64,000 nt of DNA from Citromicrobium sp. JLT1363 (GTDB lineage: Bacteria > Pseudomonadota > Alphaproteobacteria > Sphingomonadales > Sphingomonadaceae): positions 1 through 64,000 of the forward strand of contig NZ_AEUE01000004.1 in the NCBI RefSeq assembly GCF_000186705.1, given 5' to 3'. The translations under genes were made by a program, and so were the position numbers. Under the pieces are notes generated by a model that did no database searches, was not told the origin of the DNA, and saw only the letters and a list, made by a program, of their open reading frames with translations. Of this stretch, positions 24,825 to 35,154 are shown in pieces. Numbering within the stretch: position 1 is the stretch's first letter; each line of letters starts with the position of its first letter.

Positions 24825-27044
24825 TCAGCGCTGGCTGGATACCGTGTTTCGCGTGACGGCGTACCTTAACACATTGTCGCGCCAGAAATGTACCGGCTTC
24901 AAGCGATGCTGGATAAACAGCGTAGACTGATCTGCGAAATGCGGGCTTTGGGGCCGGGTGGTTGCCGCACCGAATGGCTGGATCGAGCGTGAGGAGACCG
25001 GCTCCCCTTCCAGCCATTCGATCCACATCACGAAACTGTCTCCGTGGCGCACGGCCAGCCTGCCGTCCTCCTCCACATCCCAGGTGGTCGATGCGCGCAA
25101 CGTGTCCGATCCGCCGTCCAGCGGAAGGTCCACGTCGCCCTGTCGCAAGCGCAGCAGTTCGCCCATCGGCGGGGTCAGACGGCCGAAATGCGTCTCCAGA
25201 TGGTCCTTCGCCGCCGTCAGTTCCTCAACGGCGTCGGGCCAGGGCGTCTTCTGATAGCTGGAGGACATGAAGTCGCGGATCATGAGCAGCGCGATGGCAT
25301 CGGCCCGGCCCACATTGTCTGCCGTGAAATCCCATTCCAGCATCAGCGCGCGCGCGTCGGCCAGTTCGGGGTGCTCATCAACGTCGATCGCGGCGATGTC
25401 GCGCATCATGCGGCGCACGTAGCCCGCATTCTCGTAGCCGGTATCGTACTTGATCGCCTCCAGCGTCTCGCGGTCGAGCTGCTCTGCCTCGTTCATCAGC
25501 AGCCACGCCCGGCGGCCGCGATTGGTCATCTTCAGCTCCACGCCCATCTCCGGGGCGAAGTCCTCCGGCGACAGGTCGCTGCCTTCGCCTGCGGCGAGGA
25601 AGGGCGTGTTGTTGGCATTCATCACCCAGCCGCTGGCCGGGTTGTAATATTGCGGCAGGCTTTCGTAGGCGACTTTGTCGGTCCACAAGGCCGCGCTGGT
25701 GTCTCCCGGGAGCACGACGCGCCAGTCGAAGCCCTCGGGCCGGTCGGGGATGGCGGCGTTGTAGATATAGGCGATGTTGCCCTCGGCATCGCCATAGATG
25801 AAGTTGGTGGAGGGCACCTGACCGCGCGCCATGATCTCGCGCCATTCGGCGAAATCCTGCGCCTTGTTCAGGCGGTAATAGGCATCGAGCTGGTCGATGC
25901 TGCCCAGCGAGGCGAAGCGCACCGCAAAGGCGCCGTCGTCGTTTTTGATGACCGGGCCGTGGACGCTGCGATACACATCGCGCCGCACCGGAATGGTGAA
26001 GGGGCCGACCCGCGCGGCCAGCCGCACGCGCTTGTGTTCCAGATCGCGCCATTCGCCATCGAAGCGATAGCGCGTGCCGCTGTCGTCCAGCACCAGCTTG
26101 TAGATATCGACCATGTCGGGCGTGTTGACCGTGTTGGTCCAGCCCAGATTCTCGTTATGGCCGAGGAAGGGGAAGGGGCTGCCCGGGAAGTTCGCACCCG
26201 CGAAGTGCCAGCCTTCGCCGCTTTCCACCACCATTTCGTACCATGCGACAGGGCCGCGCCACGGCTGGTGGGCGTTGGAGACCAGGATCGTCGGCCCGCC
26301 CGATTTCTCCGGCGCGACCGCGAAGGCATTGGACCCGGCCTGGCGGAAATCCTCGCCATAGGTGCCGATGGAGGTGAAGTCGGCGCTGGCCCGATCGTCC
26401 ATGATGCGCGGCGCATCGTCGATCGGGAAGGTGGCGGCTTCGCCCTCTTGCGGAATGCGTGGCCCGTATTCGGGCGGCAGCGGCTCGCCCGCGGCCAGCG
26501 GGCCGAGGAACCGGTCGAGCCCGAAGAAAAACGGCTGGCGCAGCGCGAAACCGGCGGCAACGTCGATCCCGTTGACGGGGAACAGATTGCCCAGCTTCAC
26601 CTCGTCCGGATGCGCCTTCGCGTAATCGTTCATGCCGACGGCGTAGGCATCGATCAGGTCGCGCGTATCCTGCGGCAGGCTGGCCCATTCGCGCTCCGCC
26701 GTGCCGCGCGCGTCGAGCAGGTGATAGACGTAGTCCACCGCCGCGCCATCCTCACCGGCAATCGCGCCGTAGCGCCCCCGGCTCATCGCGATGACATCCT
26801 GCAGGGTGGTGAAATCGTCCTCGCTATGCGCGATGGCAACGCCATAGGCGACGTCCGGGTCGGTATCGCCGTAGATATGCGGCACGCCGAATTCGTCGCG
26901 GATGATTTCTGCCGTGTAAGTCCGTTCGCCCCCGGGGGCCACGCCGTCGCGGGCGAAGAACGGCTCCCACGTCATCAGGGCGATTGCGGTGACGAGCAGC
27001 AGCAGCAAGACGAGCGCGCCGCCCCATTTCACAATGCGGATCAT
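24825..27044 (-). CDS. Penicillin acylase family Ntn-hydrolase (possible acyl-homoserine-lactone acylase)
   Basis: 739 residues. N-terminal membrane anchor or signal (MIRIVKWGGALVLLLLLVTAIALM). The autocatalytic processing site is Gly237-Ser238 in GSNAFAVAP, where Ser becomes the N-terminal nucleophile after cleavage. An alpha chain precedes and a beta chain with conserved NAHQPWRGP and GHNENLGWTNT follows, as in penicillin-G acylase and quorum-quenching acylases. Which amide is cleaved is not readable. Its start overlaps the stop of the upstream membrane gene (ATGA), so the two are coupled. Confidence 0.9.
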   Translation of the reverse strand: MIRIVKWGGALVLLLLLVTAIALMTWEPFFARDGVAPGGERTYTAEIIRDEFGVPHIYGDTDPDVAYGVAIAHSEDDFTTLQDVIAMSRGRYGAIAGEDGAAVDYVYHLLDARGTAEREWASLPQDTRDLIDAYAVGMNDYAKAHPDEVKLGNLFPVNGIDVAAGFALRQPFFFGLDRFLGPLAAGEPLPPEYGPRIPQEGEAATFPIDDAPRIMDDRASADFTSIGTYGEDFRQAGSNAFAVAPEKSGGPTILVSNAHQPWRGPVAWYEMVVESGEGWHFAGANFPGSPFPFLGHNENLGWTNTVNTPDMVDIYKLVLDDSGTRYRFDGEWRDLEHKRVRLAARVGPFTIPVRRDVYRSVHGPVIKNDDGAFAVRFASLGSIDQLDAYYRLNKAQDFAEWREIMARGQVPSTNFIYGDAEGNIAYIYNAAIPDRPEGFDWRVVLPGDTSAALWTDKVAYESLPQYYNPASGWVMNANNTPFLAAGEGSDLSPEDFAPEMGVELKMTNRGRRAWLLMNEAEQLDRETLEAIKYDTGYENAGYVRRMMRDIAAIDVDEHPELADARALMLEWDFTADNVGRADAIALLMIRDFMSSSYQKTPWPDAVEELTAAKDHLETHFGRLTPPMGELLRLRQGDVDLPLDGGSDTLRASTTWDVEEDGRLAVRHGDSFVMWIEWLEGEPVSSRSIQPFGAATTRPQSPHFADQSTLFIQHRLKPVHFWRDNVLRYAVTRNTVSSQR

Positions 27045-27976
27045 GTCGGCTCTCTTGCTTCTTCGTTATAGGCGTGGGCGGTGGGCATGGCCGTCGTGGC
27101 CAGCAGCGCGAAATAGTTGAACAGCTGATATATCAGATAGATCGTCAGGATCATTGCCCTGAGCGCCGCAGGATCGACGCCGCTCGCGGGCGCGAATTCG
27201 AGGATGAAGGCGACGAACAGCAGATCGCGATTGGGCAGCAGCGGCAATTGCGAGATGAGCAGCTGCACCACAATGAGGGTGAACCACAGCATCATCGTGC
27301 CTTCGGGTATGCCGATGTCCCATTGCAGCATCTGGAGCGAATAGGTCGCCACAAGGCGCGCGGCGTGGATCGCAATAATGAACAGGATCAGCTTCGATCC
27401 GATGCCGAACAGGCGGTTGCGAAACCGGTGGCCGATCGCGAGCGCCAGCCCGAACAGCGCCGCGAACAGCAGGAAACTGCGCTCTCCCGATTGCGCGAGT
27501 TCGTTCTTGTCCAGCAGTGCAGGGTGGATCAGGATCAGCAAGCCTGCGGCGGCGATGGCAAAGGCGGCGGTGGTGAAGCCGGACAGCAGGACATTGTCCT
27601 TGATCGCGGACAGCGCCTTGCGACGCGGCAGGCCCAGGCGCTCCTTCACCCAGAAGACCAGATAGGCCTCTCCCGAATAGCCCAGCACCGAATTGTTCAG
27701 CGCACGCTTGCGCAGCATGACCGGCCATTCGCGCCACAGACGCTGACCGAACAGGCGGCCGAAGATCACCACTTCGCTGATCGGCAGCACCGAATAGGCG
27801 ATGATCTGGACGATGTAGAAAACGGGGTTTTGCGGAAGGTTGGCAAGCAATTCGGCCCAGCCGAACTGCGTCAGTCGCCACAGGATGAACGCGACGATCC
27901 CGATGGTGAACGCACGCCGCACCCACGGCAAAGCCCGGGCAACAAACTCCTTATCGCCCTCGGGCCTCTCCACCAT
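27041..27976 (-). CDS. Multi-spanning membrane protein, flippase-like, unknown function
   Basis: 311 residues from ATG 27974-27976; a GTG at 27983-27985 adds three residues. About seven hydrophobic segments; the pattern FGRLFGQRLWREW, GYSGEAYLVFWVKERLGL and KLILFIIAIHAARL resembles the lysylphosphatidylglycerol-synthase TM/UPF0104 group only loosely. No catalytic motif is visible. Coupled to the acylase gene through ATGA. It could move or flip a lipid or glycan, but that is a guess. Confidence 0.7.
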   Translation of the reverse strand: MVERPEGDKEFVARALPWVRRAFTIGIVAFILWRLTQFGWAELLANLPQNPVFYIVQIIAYSVLPISEVVIFGRLFGQRLWREWPVMLRKRALNNSVLGYSGEAYLVFWVKERLGLPRRKALSAIKDNVLLSGFTTAAFAIAAAGLLILIHPALLDKNELAQSGERSFLLFAALFGLALAIGHRFRNRLFGIGSKLILFIIAIHAARLVATYSLQMLQWDIGIPEGTMMLWFTLIVVQLLISQLPLLPNRDLLFVAFILEFAPASGVDPAALRAMILTIYLIYQLFNYFALLATTAMPTAHAYNEEAREPT

Positions 27977-28168
27977 GGGGGGCACGCTATGGACGCTTTT
28001 ACAAGACTGTCAATTATTGCTGCAGGTGGTTAAAGCCGCTCGCCTTGCTATGCGGATCGTGCCCAACGCCTTTTTTGTGCTGGACCATGCGGTCCGTTTT
28101 TCCCGCGTGAGGCGGGGTTCGCGGGCCTTCCTGCGCGATCGTATTCTCCCAGATTCGCAAGCGCGCCC

Positions 28169-29227
28169 ATGAAGATTGCGACCTGGCTGGAGCATTATTC
28201 GGGCGGCGGGGTCGAGCGGGTCGCCATGCGGCTCGCACGGGACTGGGTGGAGCTTGGCCACGAGGTCGCGATTCTCGCATCTCCGGTCGAGGAGCGCTTG
28301 CGAGCAAGCATGCCGCCAGAGGTGGACTGGGTCCCGCACTTCGGAGGCCGCAAGACTGCGCCGCCCGCAATAGGCGCGGTGGCGCCGGACGTATTCTTCT
28401 GCCCCGGCAACCACTATACCTCGGCCGCCGCGCGCATCCGCATGCATCTGGGCGAGCGCAGCCCGCCTATCGTGTGGAAGATATCGAACGATCTCGCCCG
28501 CCGCGATTTCGCTTGGCCGATGCGAACGGCGAATGGGCTGTGGGTCCGCCAGCACCATCGTTTTATCGACCGGGTGGTGGCGATGTCGCGCGCCATGGCC
28601 GAAGATGCGGTGCGCCGCGCCGGCATTCCTCGCGAGCGGATAGACATCATCGAGAATCCGCACCTCGCGGTGGGCGGCGGACAGGTCGCAACGCCGCCGT
28701 CCGGGCGCTACCTGCTGGGGATCGGTCGCCTCGAACCGCAGAAGGACTGGGGGCTGGCGATCCGTGCCTTCGCCAAGGCACAGACCGAGGGGCGCGAACT
28801 GTTCATTTATGGCGAGGGGAGCGAGCGTGCCCGGCTGACCGCGCTGATCGAGCGGCTGGGGCTGGTGGGCCGGGTGCACCTGCCCGGCTTTGTCGAAGGG
28901 ATGGAGAAGGTGATCGAGCAGGCCGACCTGCTACTGCTCACCTCGCGCTACGAGGGGCGGCCCAATGTGGTGGTCGAGGCCCTGGCGGCGGGCAGCCCGG
29001 TGGTCGCCACCGAAAGCAGCGTGGCGATGCGCGAATTGCTGAGCGAGCCGGCCTCGGGACGCCTCCTGACGGTGCGTGAGCCTGAGGCGGTCGCACGCGC
29101 CATAGAAGGCGTGCTCGCGGCGCCGCGCCCGGAGCCGACGCAGACCACCGTCGATGCTCTCGCCAGTGCGCGCGCCTATATCGAGACCTTCGACAAGGCG
29201 GTTTCCCGCCGCGGGGCAGGGCGGTAA
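28169..29227 (+). CDS. Glycosyltransferase family 4 (GT-B)
   Basis: 352-residue GT4 enzyme with a Rossmann-type N terminus (MKIATWLEHYSGGGVERVAMRLA) and a C-terminal donor domain: GIGRLEPQKDWGLAIRA, IYGEGSERARL and the E-x7-E motif region SRYEGRPNVVVEALAAGSPVVAT. Such enzymes transfer sugars in lipopolysaccharide or exopolysaccharide assembly. It stands alone between the membrane-protein gene and clpB, so its acceptor cannot be inferred from neighbours. Confidence 0.92.
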   Translation: MKIATWLEHYSGGGVERVAMRLARDWVELGHEVAILASPVEERLRASMPPEVDWVPHFGGRKTAPPAIGAVAPDVFFCPGNHYTSAAARIRMHLGERSPPIVWKISNDLARRDFAWPMRTANGLWVRQHHRFIDRVVAMSRAMAEDAVRRAGIPRERIDIIENPHLAVGGGQVATPPSGRYLLGIGRLEPQKDWGLAIRAFAKAQTEGRELFIYGEGSERARLTALIERLGLVGRVHLPGFVEGMEKVIEQADLLLLTSRYEGRPNVVVEALAAGSPVVATESSVAMRELLSEPASGRLLTVREPEAVARAIEGVLAAPRPEPTQTTVDALASARAYIETFDKAVSRRGAGR

Positions 29228-29243
29228 AATTCGGCTGCCCTTC

Positions 29244-29269
29244 CTTGTCTTGCGCGCCTGCAGCCCTAC
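29244..29269 (+). promoter_or_regulatory. Possible heat-shock (sigma-32-type) promoter of clpB
   Basis: CTTGTC at 29244-29249, a 14-base spacer, and CCCTAC at 29264-29269, 32 bases before the clpB ATG. The sigma-32 consensus is CTTGAA, 13-14 bases, CCCCAT; the match is partial but the gene is a classical member of the heat-shock regulon. AGGAGG at 29291-29296 is a good ribosome site. Confidence 0.4.
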
Positions 29270-29300
29270 TTTTTAAAGTAAGTTCTGACCAGGAGGCCGC

Positions 29301-31880
29301 ATGAACCTCGAACAATTCACCGACCGCGCGAAAGGTTTTCTACAGTCCGCGCAAACCACCGCCATCAGGCTGAACCACCAGCGGATCACCCCGCTCCACA
29401 TCCTCAAGGTGTTGCTCGACGATGCCGAAGGCATGGCCGCGGGGCTCGTGCAGCGCGCGGGCGGCGACCCCGTACGCGCGGAACAGCGCGTGGACGACGA
29501 ACTCGCGCGCATTCCTGCGGTGAGCGGGAGCGGCGCGCAGGCGAGCCCCGGGCTCGATAACGACTCGGTGCGCGTGCTCGACCAGGCGCAGCAGATCGCG
29601 GAAAAGTCCGGCGACAGCTTTGTCACGGTGGAGCGGTTGCTGGTCGCCCTGGCGCTCGCGTCCAACAGCAAGGCCGGCAGCGCGCTGGCCGAGGCGGGCG
29701 TCGACGCGAAGGCGCTGGAGCGCGCCATTGGCGAACTGCGCAAGGGCAAGACGGCGGACACCGCCAACGCCGAACAGGCCTACGACGCGATGCAGAAATA
29801 TGCCCGTGACCTGACGCAGGCGGCGCGCGACGGCAAGCTGGACCCGGTGATCGGCCGCGACGAGGAAATCCGCCGCACTGTGCAGATCCTTGCCCGGCGG
29901 ACCAAGAACAACCCCGCGCTGATCGGCGAGCCCGGCACCGGCAAGACCGCGATTGCCGAAGGCCTCGCGCTGCGCATCGCCAATGGCGACGTGCCCGACA
30001 GTCTGAAGAACCGCACGCTGATGGCGCTCGACATGGGCGCGCTGATCGCGGGCGCGAAATATCGCGGCGAGTTCGAGGAACGCTTGAAGGCCGTCCTCGA
30101 CGAGGTGAAGGGCTCGGACGGGCAGATCATCCTGTTCATCGACGAGATGCACACGCTGATCGGGGCGGGGGCTTCCGAAGGCAGCATGGATGCGTCCAAC
30201 CTGCTCAAGCCCGCGCTGTCGCGGGGCGAGCTGCACTGCATCGGTGCCACCACGCTCGACGAATATCAGAAGTATGTCGAGAAGGACCCGGCGCTGCAGC
30301 GGCGTTTCCAGCCGGTCTATATCGAAGAGCCCAGCGTGGAGGACACGATTTCCATCCTGCGCGGGATCAAGGAAAAGTACGAGCTGCACCACGGCGTGCG
30401 GATCACCGACGGTGCGATCGTCGCCGCGGCGCAGCTTTCCAACCGCTACATCCAGAACCGCTTCATGCCCGACAAGGCGATCGACCTGATGGACGAAGCG
30501 GCCAGCCGCATCCGCATGGAGGTGGAGAGCAAGCCCGAGGAGATCGAAAATCTCGACCGCCGGATCATCCAGCTCAAGATCGAAGAGCAGGCACTCGCCA
30601 AGGAAAGCGACGATGCCAGCGCGCAGCGGCTGGAGGACTTGCGGGAAGACCTCGCCAATCTCGAACAGCGCAGTGCCGAACTGACCACACGCTGGCAGGG
30701 CGAGCGCGACAAGATCCACGCCGAATCGCGGCTCAAGGAAGAGCTCGACCAGGCGCGGATCGAGCTGGAGCAGGCGCAGCGTGCGGGCGACCTCGCCAAG
30801 GCGGGGGAGCTGCAATACGGGCGCATTCCGGAGCTTGAGAACAAGCTGAAGGAAGCCGAAGGGCACACCTCCAACGCGCTGCTGCGCGAGGAAGTGACCG
30901 AGGAAGACATCGCAGGCGTGGTGGCGCGCTGGACCGGCATTCCGGTCGACCGCATGCTCGAAGGTGAGCGCGACAAGCTGCTGCGCATGGAAGAGGCGCT
31001 GGGCAAGCGCGTGATCGGGCAGAAAGACGCGGTCGAGGCCGTGTCCAAGGCGGTGCGCCGTGCGCGCGCCGGCTTGAAAGACCCCGGTCGTCCGCTCGGC
31101 TCCTTCCTGTTCCTCGGGCCGACCGGCGTCGGCAAGACCGAGCTGACCAAGGCGCTGGCGCAGTTCCTGTTCGACGATGACAACGCCATGGTCCGCATCG
31201 ACATGAGCGAATTCATGGAGAAGCACGCGGTCGCCCGCCTGATCGGCGCGCCTCCGGGCTATGTCGGCTACGAGGAAGGCGGCGTGCTGACCGAAAGCGT
31301 GCGGCGCAGGCCCTATCAGGTCGTCCTGTTTGATGAGGTGGAGAAAGCCCACAGCGACGTGTTCAACGTGCTGCTGCAGGTGCTCGACGATGGCCGCCTG
31401 ACCGACGGGCAGGGCAGGGTGGTGGACTTCTCCAACACGCTGATTATCCTGACCTCAAACCTGGGCAGCCAGTACCTGTCGAACATGAGCGACGATCAGC
31501 AGGTCAGCGATGTCGAGCCGCAGGTGATGGACGTGGTGCGCGGGCATTTCCGGCCCGAATTCCTCAACCGGCTGGACGAGATCATCCTGTTCCACCGCCT
31601 GAGCCAGGAAGACATGGCGCCGATCGTCGAACTGCAGGTGAACCGCGTGCAGAGGCTGCTCAGCGATCGCAAGATCGAGCTCGAGCTGACCGAGGCGGCA
31701 AAGCGCTGGCTGGGGCGGGTCGGCTACGATCCGGTCTATGGCGCGCGCCCGCTGAAGCGCGCTGTGCAACGCTACGTCCAGGACCCGCTGGCCGAGCGCC
31801 TGCTGCAGGGCGAGGTCCCCGATGGCAGCACCGTGAAGATCGACGAGGGCGACGGCCAGCTTTCCATCACGGTCGACTGA
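29301..31880 (+). CDS. clpB: ATP-dependent disaggregase ClpB
   Basis: 859-residue Hsp100 chaperone that, with DnaK, solubilises aggregated proteins. Clp_N at about 1-145; first AAA+ module with Walker A GEPGTGKT at 209-216; coiled-coil middle domain at about 410-530 ([19 protein letters not shown]); second AAA+ module with Walker A GPTGVGKT at 606-613; C-terminal D2-small domain. The presence of the middle domain separates it from ClpA/C. A strong terminator follows the stop about 115 bases later. Confidence 0.99.
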   Translation: MNLEQFTDRAKGFLQSAQTTAIRLNHQRITPLHILKVLLDDAEGMAAGLVQRAGGDPVRAEQRVDDELARIPAVSGSGAQASPGLDNDSVRVLDQAQQIAEKSGDSFVTVERLLVALALASNSKAGSALAEAGVDAKALERAIGELRKGKTADTANAEQAYDAMQKYARDLTQAARDGKLDPVIGRDEEIRRTVQILARRTKNNPALIGEPGTGKTAIAEGLALRIANGDVPDSLKNRTLMALDMGALIAGAKYRGEFEERLKAVLDEVKGSDGQIILFIDEMHTLIGAGASEGSMDASNLLKPALSRGELHCIGATTLDEYQKYVEKDPALQRRFQPVYIEEPSVEDTISILRGIKEKYELHHGVRITDGAIVAAAQLSNRYIQNRFMPDKAIDLMDEAASRIRMEVESKPEEIENLDRRIIQLKIEEQALAKESDDASAQRLEDLREDLANLEQRSAELTTRWQGERDKIHAESRLKEELDQARIELEQAQRAGDLAKAGELQYGRIPELENKLKEAEGHTSNALLREEVTEEDIAGVVARWTGIPVDRMLEGERDKLLRMEEALGKRVIGQKDAVEAVSKAVRRARAGLKDPGRPLGSFLFLGPTGVGKTELTKALAQFLFDDDNAMVRIDMSEFMEKHAVARLIGAPPGYVGYEEGGVLTESVRRRPYQVVLFDEVEKAHSDVFNVLLQVLDDGRLTDGQGRVVDFSNTLIILTSNLGSQYLSNMSDDQQVSDVEPQVMDVVRGHFRPEFLNRLDEIILFHRLSQEDMAPIVELQVNRVQRLLSDRKIELELTEAAKRWLGRVGYDPVYGARPLKRAVQRYVQDPLAERLLQGEVPDGSTVKIDEGDGQLSITVD

Positions 31881-31994
31881 CCTCCCCCCTGATGAGGGCG
31901 ACAGGCGATCCGCATGGGCGGGTCGCCGACCGCTCTCGGCGTGTCCGGGTCCGGCCGGTCCGTTTGCCGGTCACCGTTGAATTTGCGGTACAAC

Positions 31995-32032
31995 AAAAAA
32001 GGGCCCCGGTTTCCCGGGGCCCTTTCTTTTTG
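31995..32032. terminator. Bidirectional terminator between clpB and the TonB receptor gene
   Basis: Strong stem GGGCCCCGG / CCGGGGCCC with a short loop, flanked by AAAAAA to the left and TTTCTTTTT to the right. It serves clpB on the plus strand and the TonB-dependent receptor on the minus strand. Confidence 0.9.
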
Positions 32033-32049
32033 TCTGACTAATCCGGAGA

Positions 32050-35000
32050 TTAGAAGGACTTGGACACGCTCACCGTGTAGCGGCGGCCGATGTCGTCGTT
32101 TTCCGAACCCGGAATGATGTAGCCGAAGTATTCCTGGCCGATCCGGTCGAAGAGGTTGGTGACACCGACGTTGAAGCGGAAACCGTCATCCGTTTCGAAG
32201 AACGTGTTCAGGTTCACCGTCACGTAATCGTCCAGCTCGTCGATTTCGCGCGTGTCGTTCGGGCTCGGACCACGATCGAAGCGAGAGTAGAGCTGCTCGC
32301 CGATGTAGTTCGCGTAGATGCCGAAACCGAAGTTGTCGAGCGAGTAGATCAGACGTGCCTGGCCCGAGAACTGCGGGTCACCGCGGATACCGTCCGAACG
32401 CTGCGGAGCAACGCCGGTGATGTCCACGATACGACGCTGCACGTAGAGCAGATCGCCGCCGATGCGCAGTGCGCCGGGGACCCCGACGCCGCCCAGCGAC
32501 GTGCCGTAGTCGAGGGCACCGGTGATGCCTTCGAACAGCTCCGACTGGCCGTTGACGAAGCCCGAAACAACCGCCGGGTTCGACGGATCGTTCGGGATCT
32601 GGCCATTCGCGCCGAAGCCCAGAGCCGAACAGAACGCGTTACCGTTGATCGGGTCGGCGGTGTTGAAGTTCGGGTTGTCGAAACAGCCGCTGGCAAGATC
32701 GCTTGCGTCGAGCTGAGCGATCGGACCATCGATTTCGATGTCGATGTAGTCGGCGGTAACCGTGAGACCCGGAAGGAAACGCGGACGGACGATCACACCG
32801 AAGGTGAAGCTGTCAGCCTTTTCGTTCTGGAGGTTCGGATTACCACCGCTCAGGCCGGCAACCGAAGCCTGCGCAGCAAGCAGCGTGTAGGTGGCCGGGT
32901 TGTTGCCCGTGGCCGCCAGGAACGCATTACAGTTGGCCGAACGCGTTGCCGGAACCGGACCCGCGTTGCGTGCCTGAGCCGTACAAAGATCTGGCGGACG
33001 CTCGAACGTGGGGCTCTGCGGCAGGAACAGCTCGGTAATCGCAGGCGCACGGAACGAACGCGTGAAGTTACCGCGGAACGTGATGTCCTGGATCGGAGCG
33101 ATCGTGCCGCCAACCGCGTAGGCGGTGAAGCCACCGTTCACGCTGTTGTCGACGTAGCGAACGCGACCGAACACTTCTGCGCTGTAAAGGAACGGCAGAT
33201 CCATCGAGGGGCTCGCAAGCGGCACCAGGACTTCGCCGAACACTTCCTTCACATCGTAGCTGCCGCTGATGGCGGCAACCGCGGCACCACGGCCTTCACC
33301 ATTGATGGTAAAGGCGGACGGCGTGAAGCTTGCGGTTTCTTCACGATATTCCGCACCGACGTTGAAGCCGACCGGGCCGGCCCACGTGTCGAACAAATCG
33401 CCACCGAAGTTGGCGCCGACCACGACCTGGCTGACCTTGGCAACTTCGCGCACATCTTCGCTGATGTAGTCGAGAGCGGCCTGGCTGGCGACGCCGACAC
33501 CCAGCAGGTTCAGCGGCACACAGCTCGCATCTGCGATGGGCGTGCCGACGACGGTTGCGTTACCGGCGGGCGGGGTCGTCGTACAAACGGCGTTTCCGCT
33601 GCCATCGGTGGTGTAGTTGACCGCGTTGATGAAGCGCTGCTGGTTGATCTCGGTACCGAAGTTCTCGATCTCGTTCTCACCATAGTTGACGCTGACGTCG
33701 TAGTTCCAGCGGTTGCCGAACAGGCCACCGAAGTCACCGCGAATACCGAGAACGCCACGCTTCAGTTCGCTTTCGGTGATGGTACCGTTGTCGAACAGAT
33801 CTTCGTTCGAACGCGAAACGTTGAACGTCGTCAGGCCGAGGCCCGTCAGGGTTGCGCGTGCCTGGTCGGTCAGGAACGGGTTCGTCGCGATGTCGTAGGT
33901 GATGCCACCGCTGACGCCGGGATCGAACACGAACGTGTTGAACGAGGGGTTGTTGCCCTCTTCGATCGAGGTGCTCTTGTAGTAGAGACCTTCGCCGTAT
34001 GCTTCCACGCCCGGTACGATTTCGTAGCTCAGGAAGAGGTTCGCGGTGAAACGCTCGAGCGTCGCCGTCAGGTTGGTCTGGTCGGCGGTGTCATAGGCAC
34101 CATCGCTCAGGCCCGTGCCGAAGAAGCCGGTCAGGTTCGTGCCCGGGAAGATGTTGTCCCGCAGGGTACCATCGGGGTTGAACGCAAGACCGAAACCGGC
34201 GTCCGCGATCACGCCACCCGTCGAAAGGTAGGGCGACTTGGTGTTCGGGAACAGAACGCGGGCAGGAACGCCGTCGTTCGGGCCAGTGTCACAGCCGATG
34301 TTCGGGTTGACGCGGCCGTCATTCGCCGGCTGGTTCGTGCCGGGCGCGCAGTTGTTGTTCAGGCTGCTGACGTTGTCGCGCACGTGCTGGCGCTCGGAAC
34401 CGCGCACACCGTCCTGATCGTCGTACGACAGGGCGAGGGTGACGTTACCGCGATCGTCAGCGAAGTTCTGACCGAAGACACCCGACACGTTGTAGGTGAA
34501 GGCGTCGCCGCGCTCGCTGATCCCGCTGGTCGCCGACAGGTCGAGACCTTCGTACTGATCCTTAAGGATGATGTTGACGGTCCCGGCGATGGCGTCCGAA
34601 CCGTAAACCGGCGCACCGCCGACGAAGACGTTGTCGATGCGTTCGATCAGGATCGTCGGGATGATGTTAAGGTCGACCTGCACACCCGGGCCACCGGCCG
34701 AGAAGAGCGAAGGCAGGTTCGAGGAAACGACGCGACGGCCGTTGACCAGGCTCAGGGTCCGGTTCGAACCGAGGCCGAAGGTGTTGACGAAGTTGACGCC
34801 CGCACCGAACGACGCCTGGTCGCCACGGGGGGAGACGCTGCCGCGGAACTGGGGAAGTTCGTTGATGGCGTCAGCCGTGCTGGTGATGTTGCGATCTTCG
34901 TAATAGTCGTCGGAAATCGACGTCGTCGGCTCGGTGCCAACGATTTCGGGGCGGCGAATACGCGAGCCCGTCACCGTAATGACATCGCCGGCCGCAGGCG

Positions 35001-35154
35001 CCGTGGTGTCGGGAATCGGAGTGGTCGGGAATTCTTCTTCCCCTTCATCCGAATCCTGCGCCAGTACTGGCGAGGCAAACGCGAGTGCCGCTACACCCGC
35101 GGTGGCATAAAGCACACCACGGCGCCGAGCGGCGTTGGTAAATAAGGTCTTCAT
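32050..35154 (-). CDS. TonB-dependent receptor
   Basis: 1034-residue outer-membrane receptor. Signal peptide ends at about residue 29 (VLAQ). After a short acidic, Pro-rich linker comes the plug domain (TVTGSRIRRPEIVGTEPT, about residues 52-190), then a long beta-barrel rich in Asn and Gly. The protein ends in VSVSKSF, with a C-terminal Phe fit for BAM recognition. GGGGGAAAGATC just upstream of the ATG at 35152-35154 is the ribosome site. The substrate cannot be read; no siderophore or sugar-utilisation genes lie nearby. Confidence 0.94.
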   Translation of the reverse strand: MKTLFTNAARRRGVLYATAGVAALAFASPVLAQDSDEGEEEFPTTPIPDTTAPAAGDVITVTGSRIRRPEIVGTEPTTSISDDYYEDRNITSTADAINELPQFRGSVSPRGDQASFGAGVNFVNTFGLGSNRTLSLVNGRRVVSSNLPSLFSAGGPGVQVDLNIIPTILIERIDNVFVGGAPVYGSDAIAGTVNIILKDQYEGLDLSATSGISERGDAFTYNVSGVFGQNFADDRGNVTLALSYDDQDGVRGSERQHVRDNVSSLNNNCAPGTNQPANDGRVNPNIGCDTGPNDGVPARVLFPNTKSPYLSTGGVIADAGFGLAFNPDGTLRDNIFPGTNLTGFFGTGLSDGAYDTADQTNLTATLERFTANLFLSYEIVPGVEAYGEGLYYKSTSIEEGNNPSFNTFVFDPGVSGGITYDIATNPFLTDQARATLTGLGLTTFNVSRSNEDLFDNGTITESELKRGVLGIRGDFGGLFGNRWNYDVSVNYGENEIENFGTEINQQRFINAVNYTTDGSGNAVCTTTPPAGNATVVGTPIADASCVPLNLLGVGVASQAALDYISEDVREVAKVSQVVVGANFGGDLFDTWAGPVGFNVGAEYREETASFTPSAFTINGEGRGAAVAAISGSYDVKEVFGEVLVPLASPSMDLPFLYSAEVFGRVRYVDNSVNGGFTAYAVGGTIAPIQDITFRGNFTRSFRAPAITELFLPQSPTFERPPDLCTAQARNAGPVPATRSANCNAFLAATGNNPATYTLLAAQASVAGLSGGNPNLQNEKADSFTFGVIVRPRFLPGLTVTADYIDIEIDGPIAQLDASDLASGCFDNPNFNTADPINGNAFCSALGFGANGQIPNDPSNPAVVSGFVNGQSELFEGITGALDYGTSLGGVGVPGALRIGGDLLYVQRRIVDITGVAPQRSDGIRGDPQFSGQARLIYSLDNFGFGIYANYIGEQLYSRFDRGPSPNDTREIDELDDYVTVNLNTFFETDDGFRFNVGVTNLFDRIGQEYFGYIIPGSENDDIGRRYTVSVSKSF

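Noticed and set aside
25044-27071. A 675-codon plus-strand frame opposite the penicillin-acylase gene
   Set aside because: It is the antisense of a gene with a clear catalytic site and has no recognisable domain.
29340-31352. A 670-codon minus-strand frame opposite clpB
   Set aside because: ClpB is unmistakable on the plus strand; the antisense frame is open only because of GC-rich codon bias.
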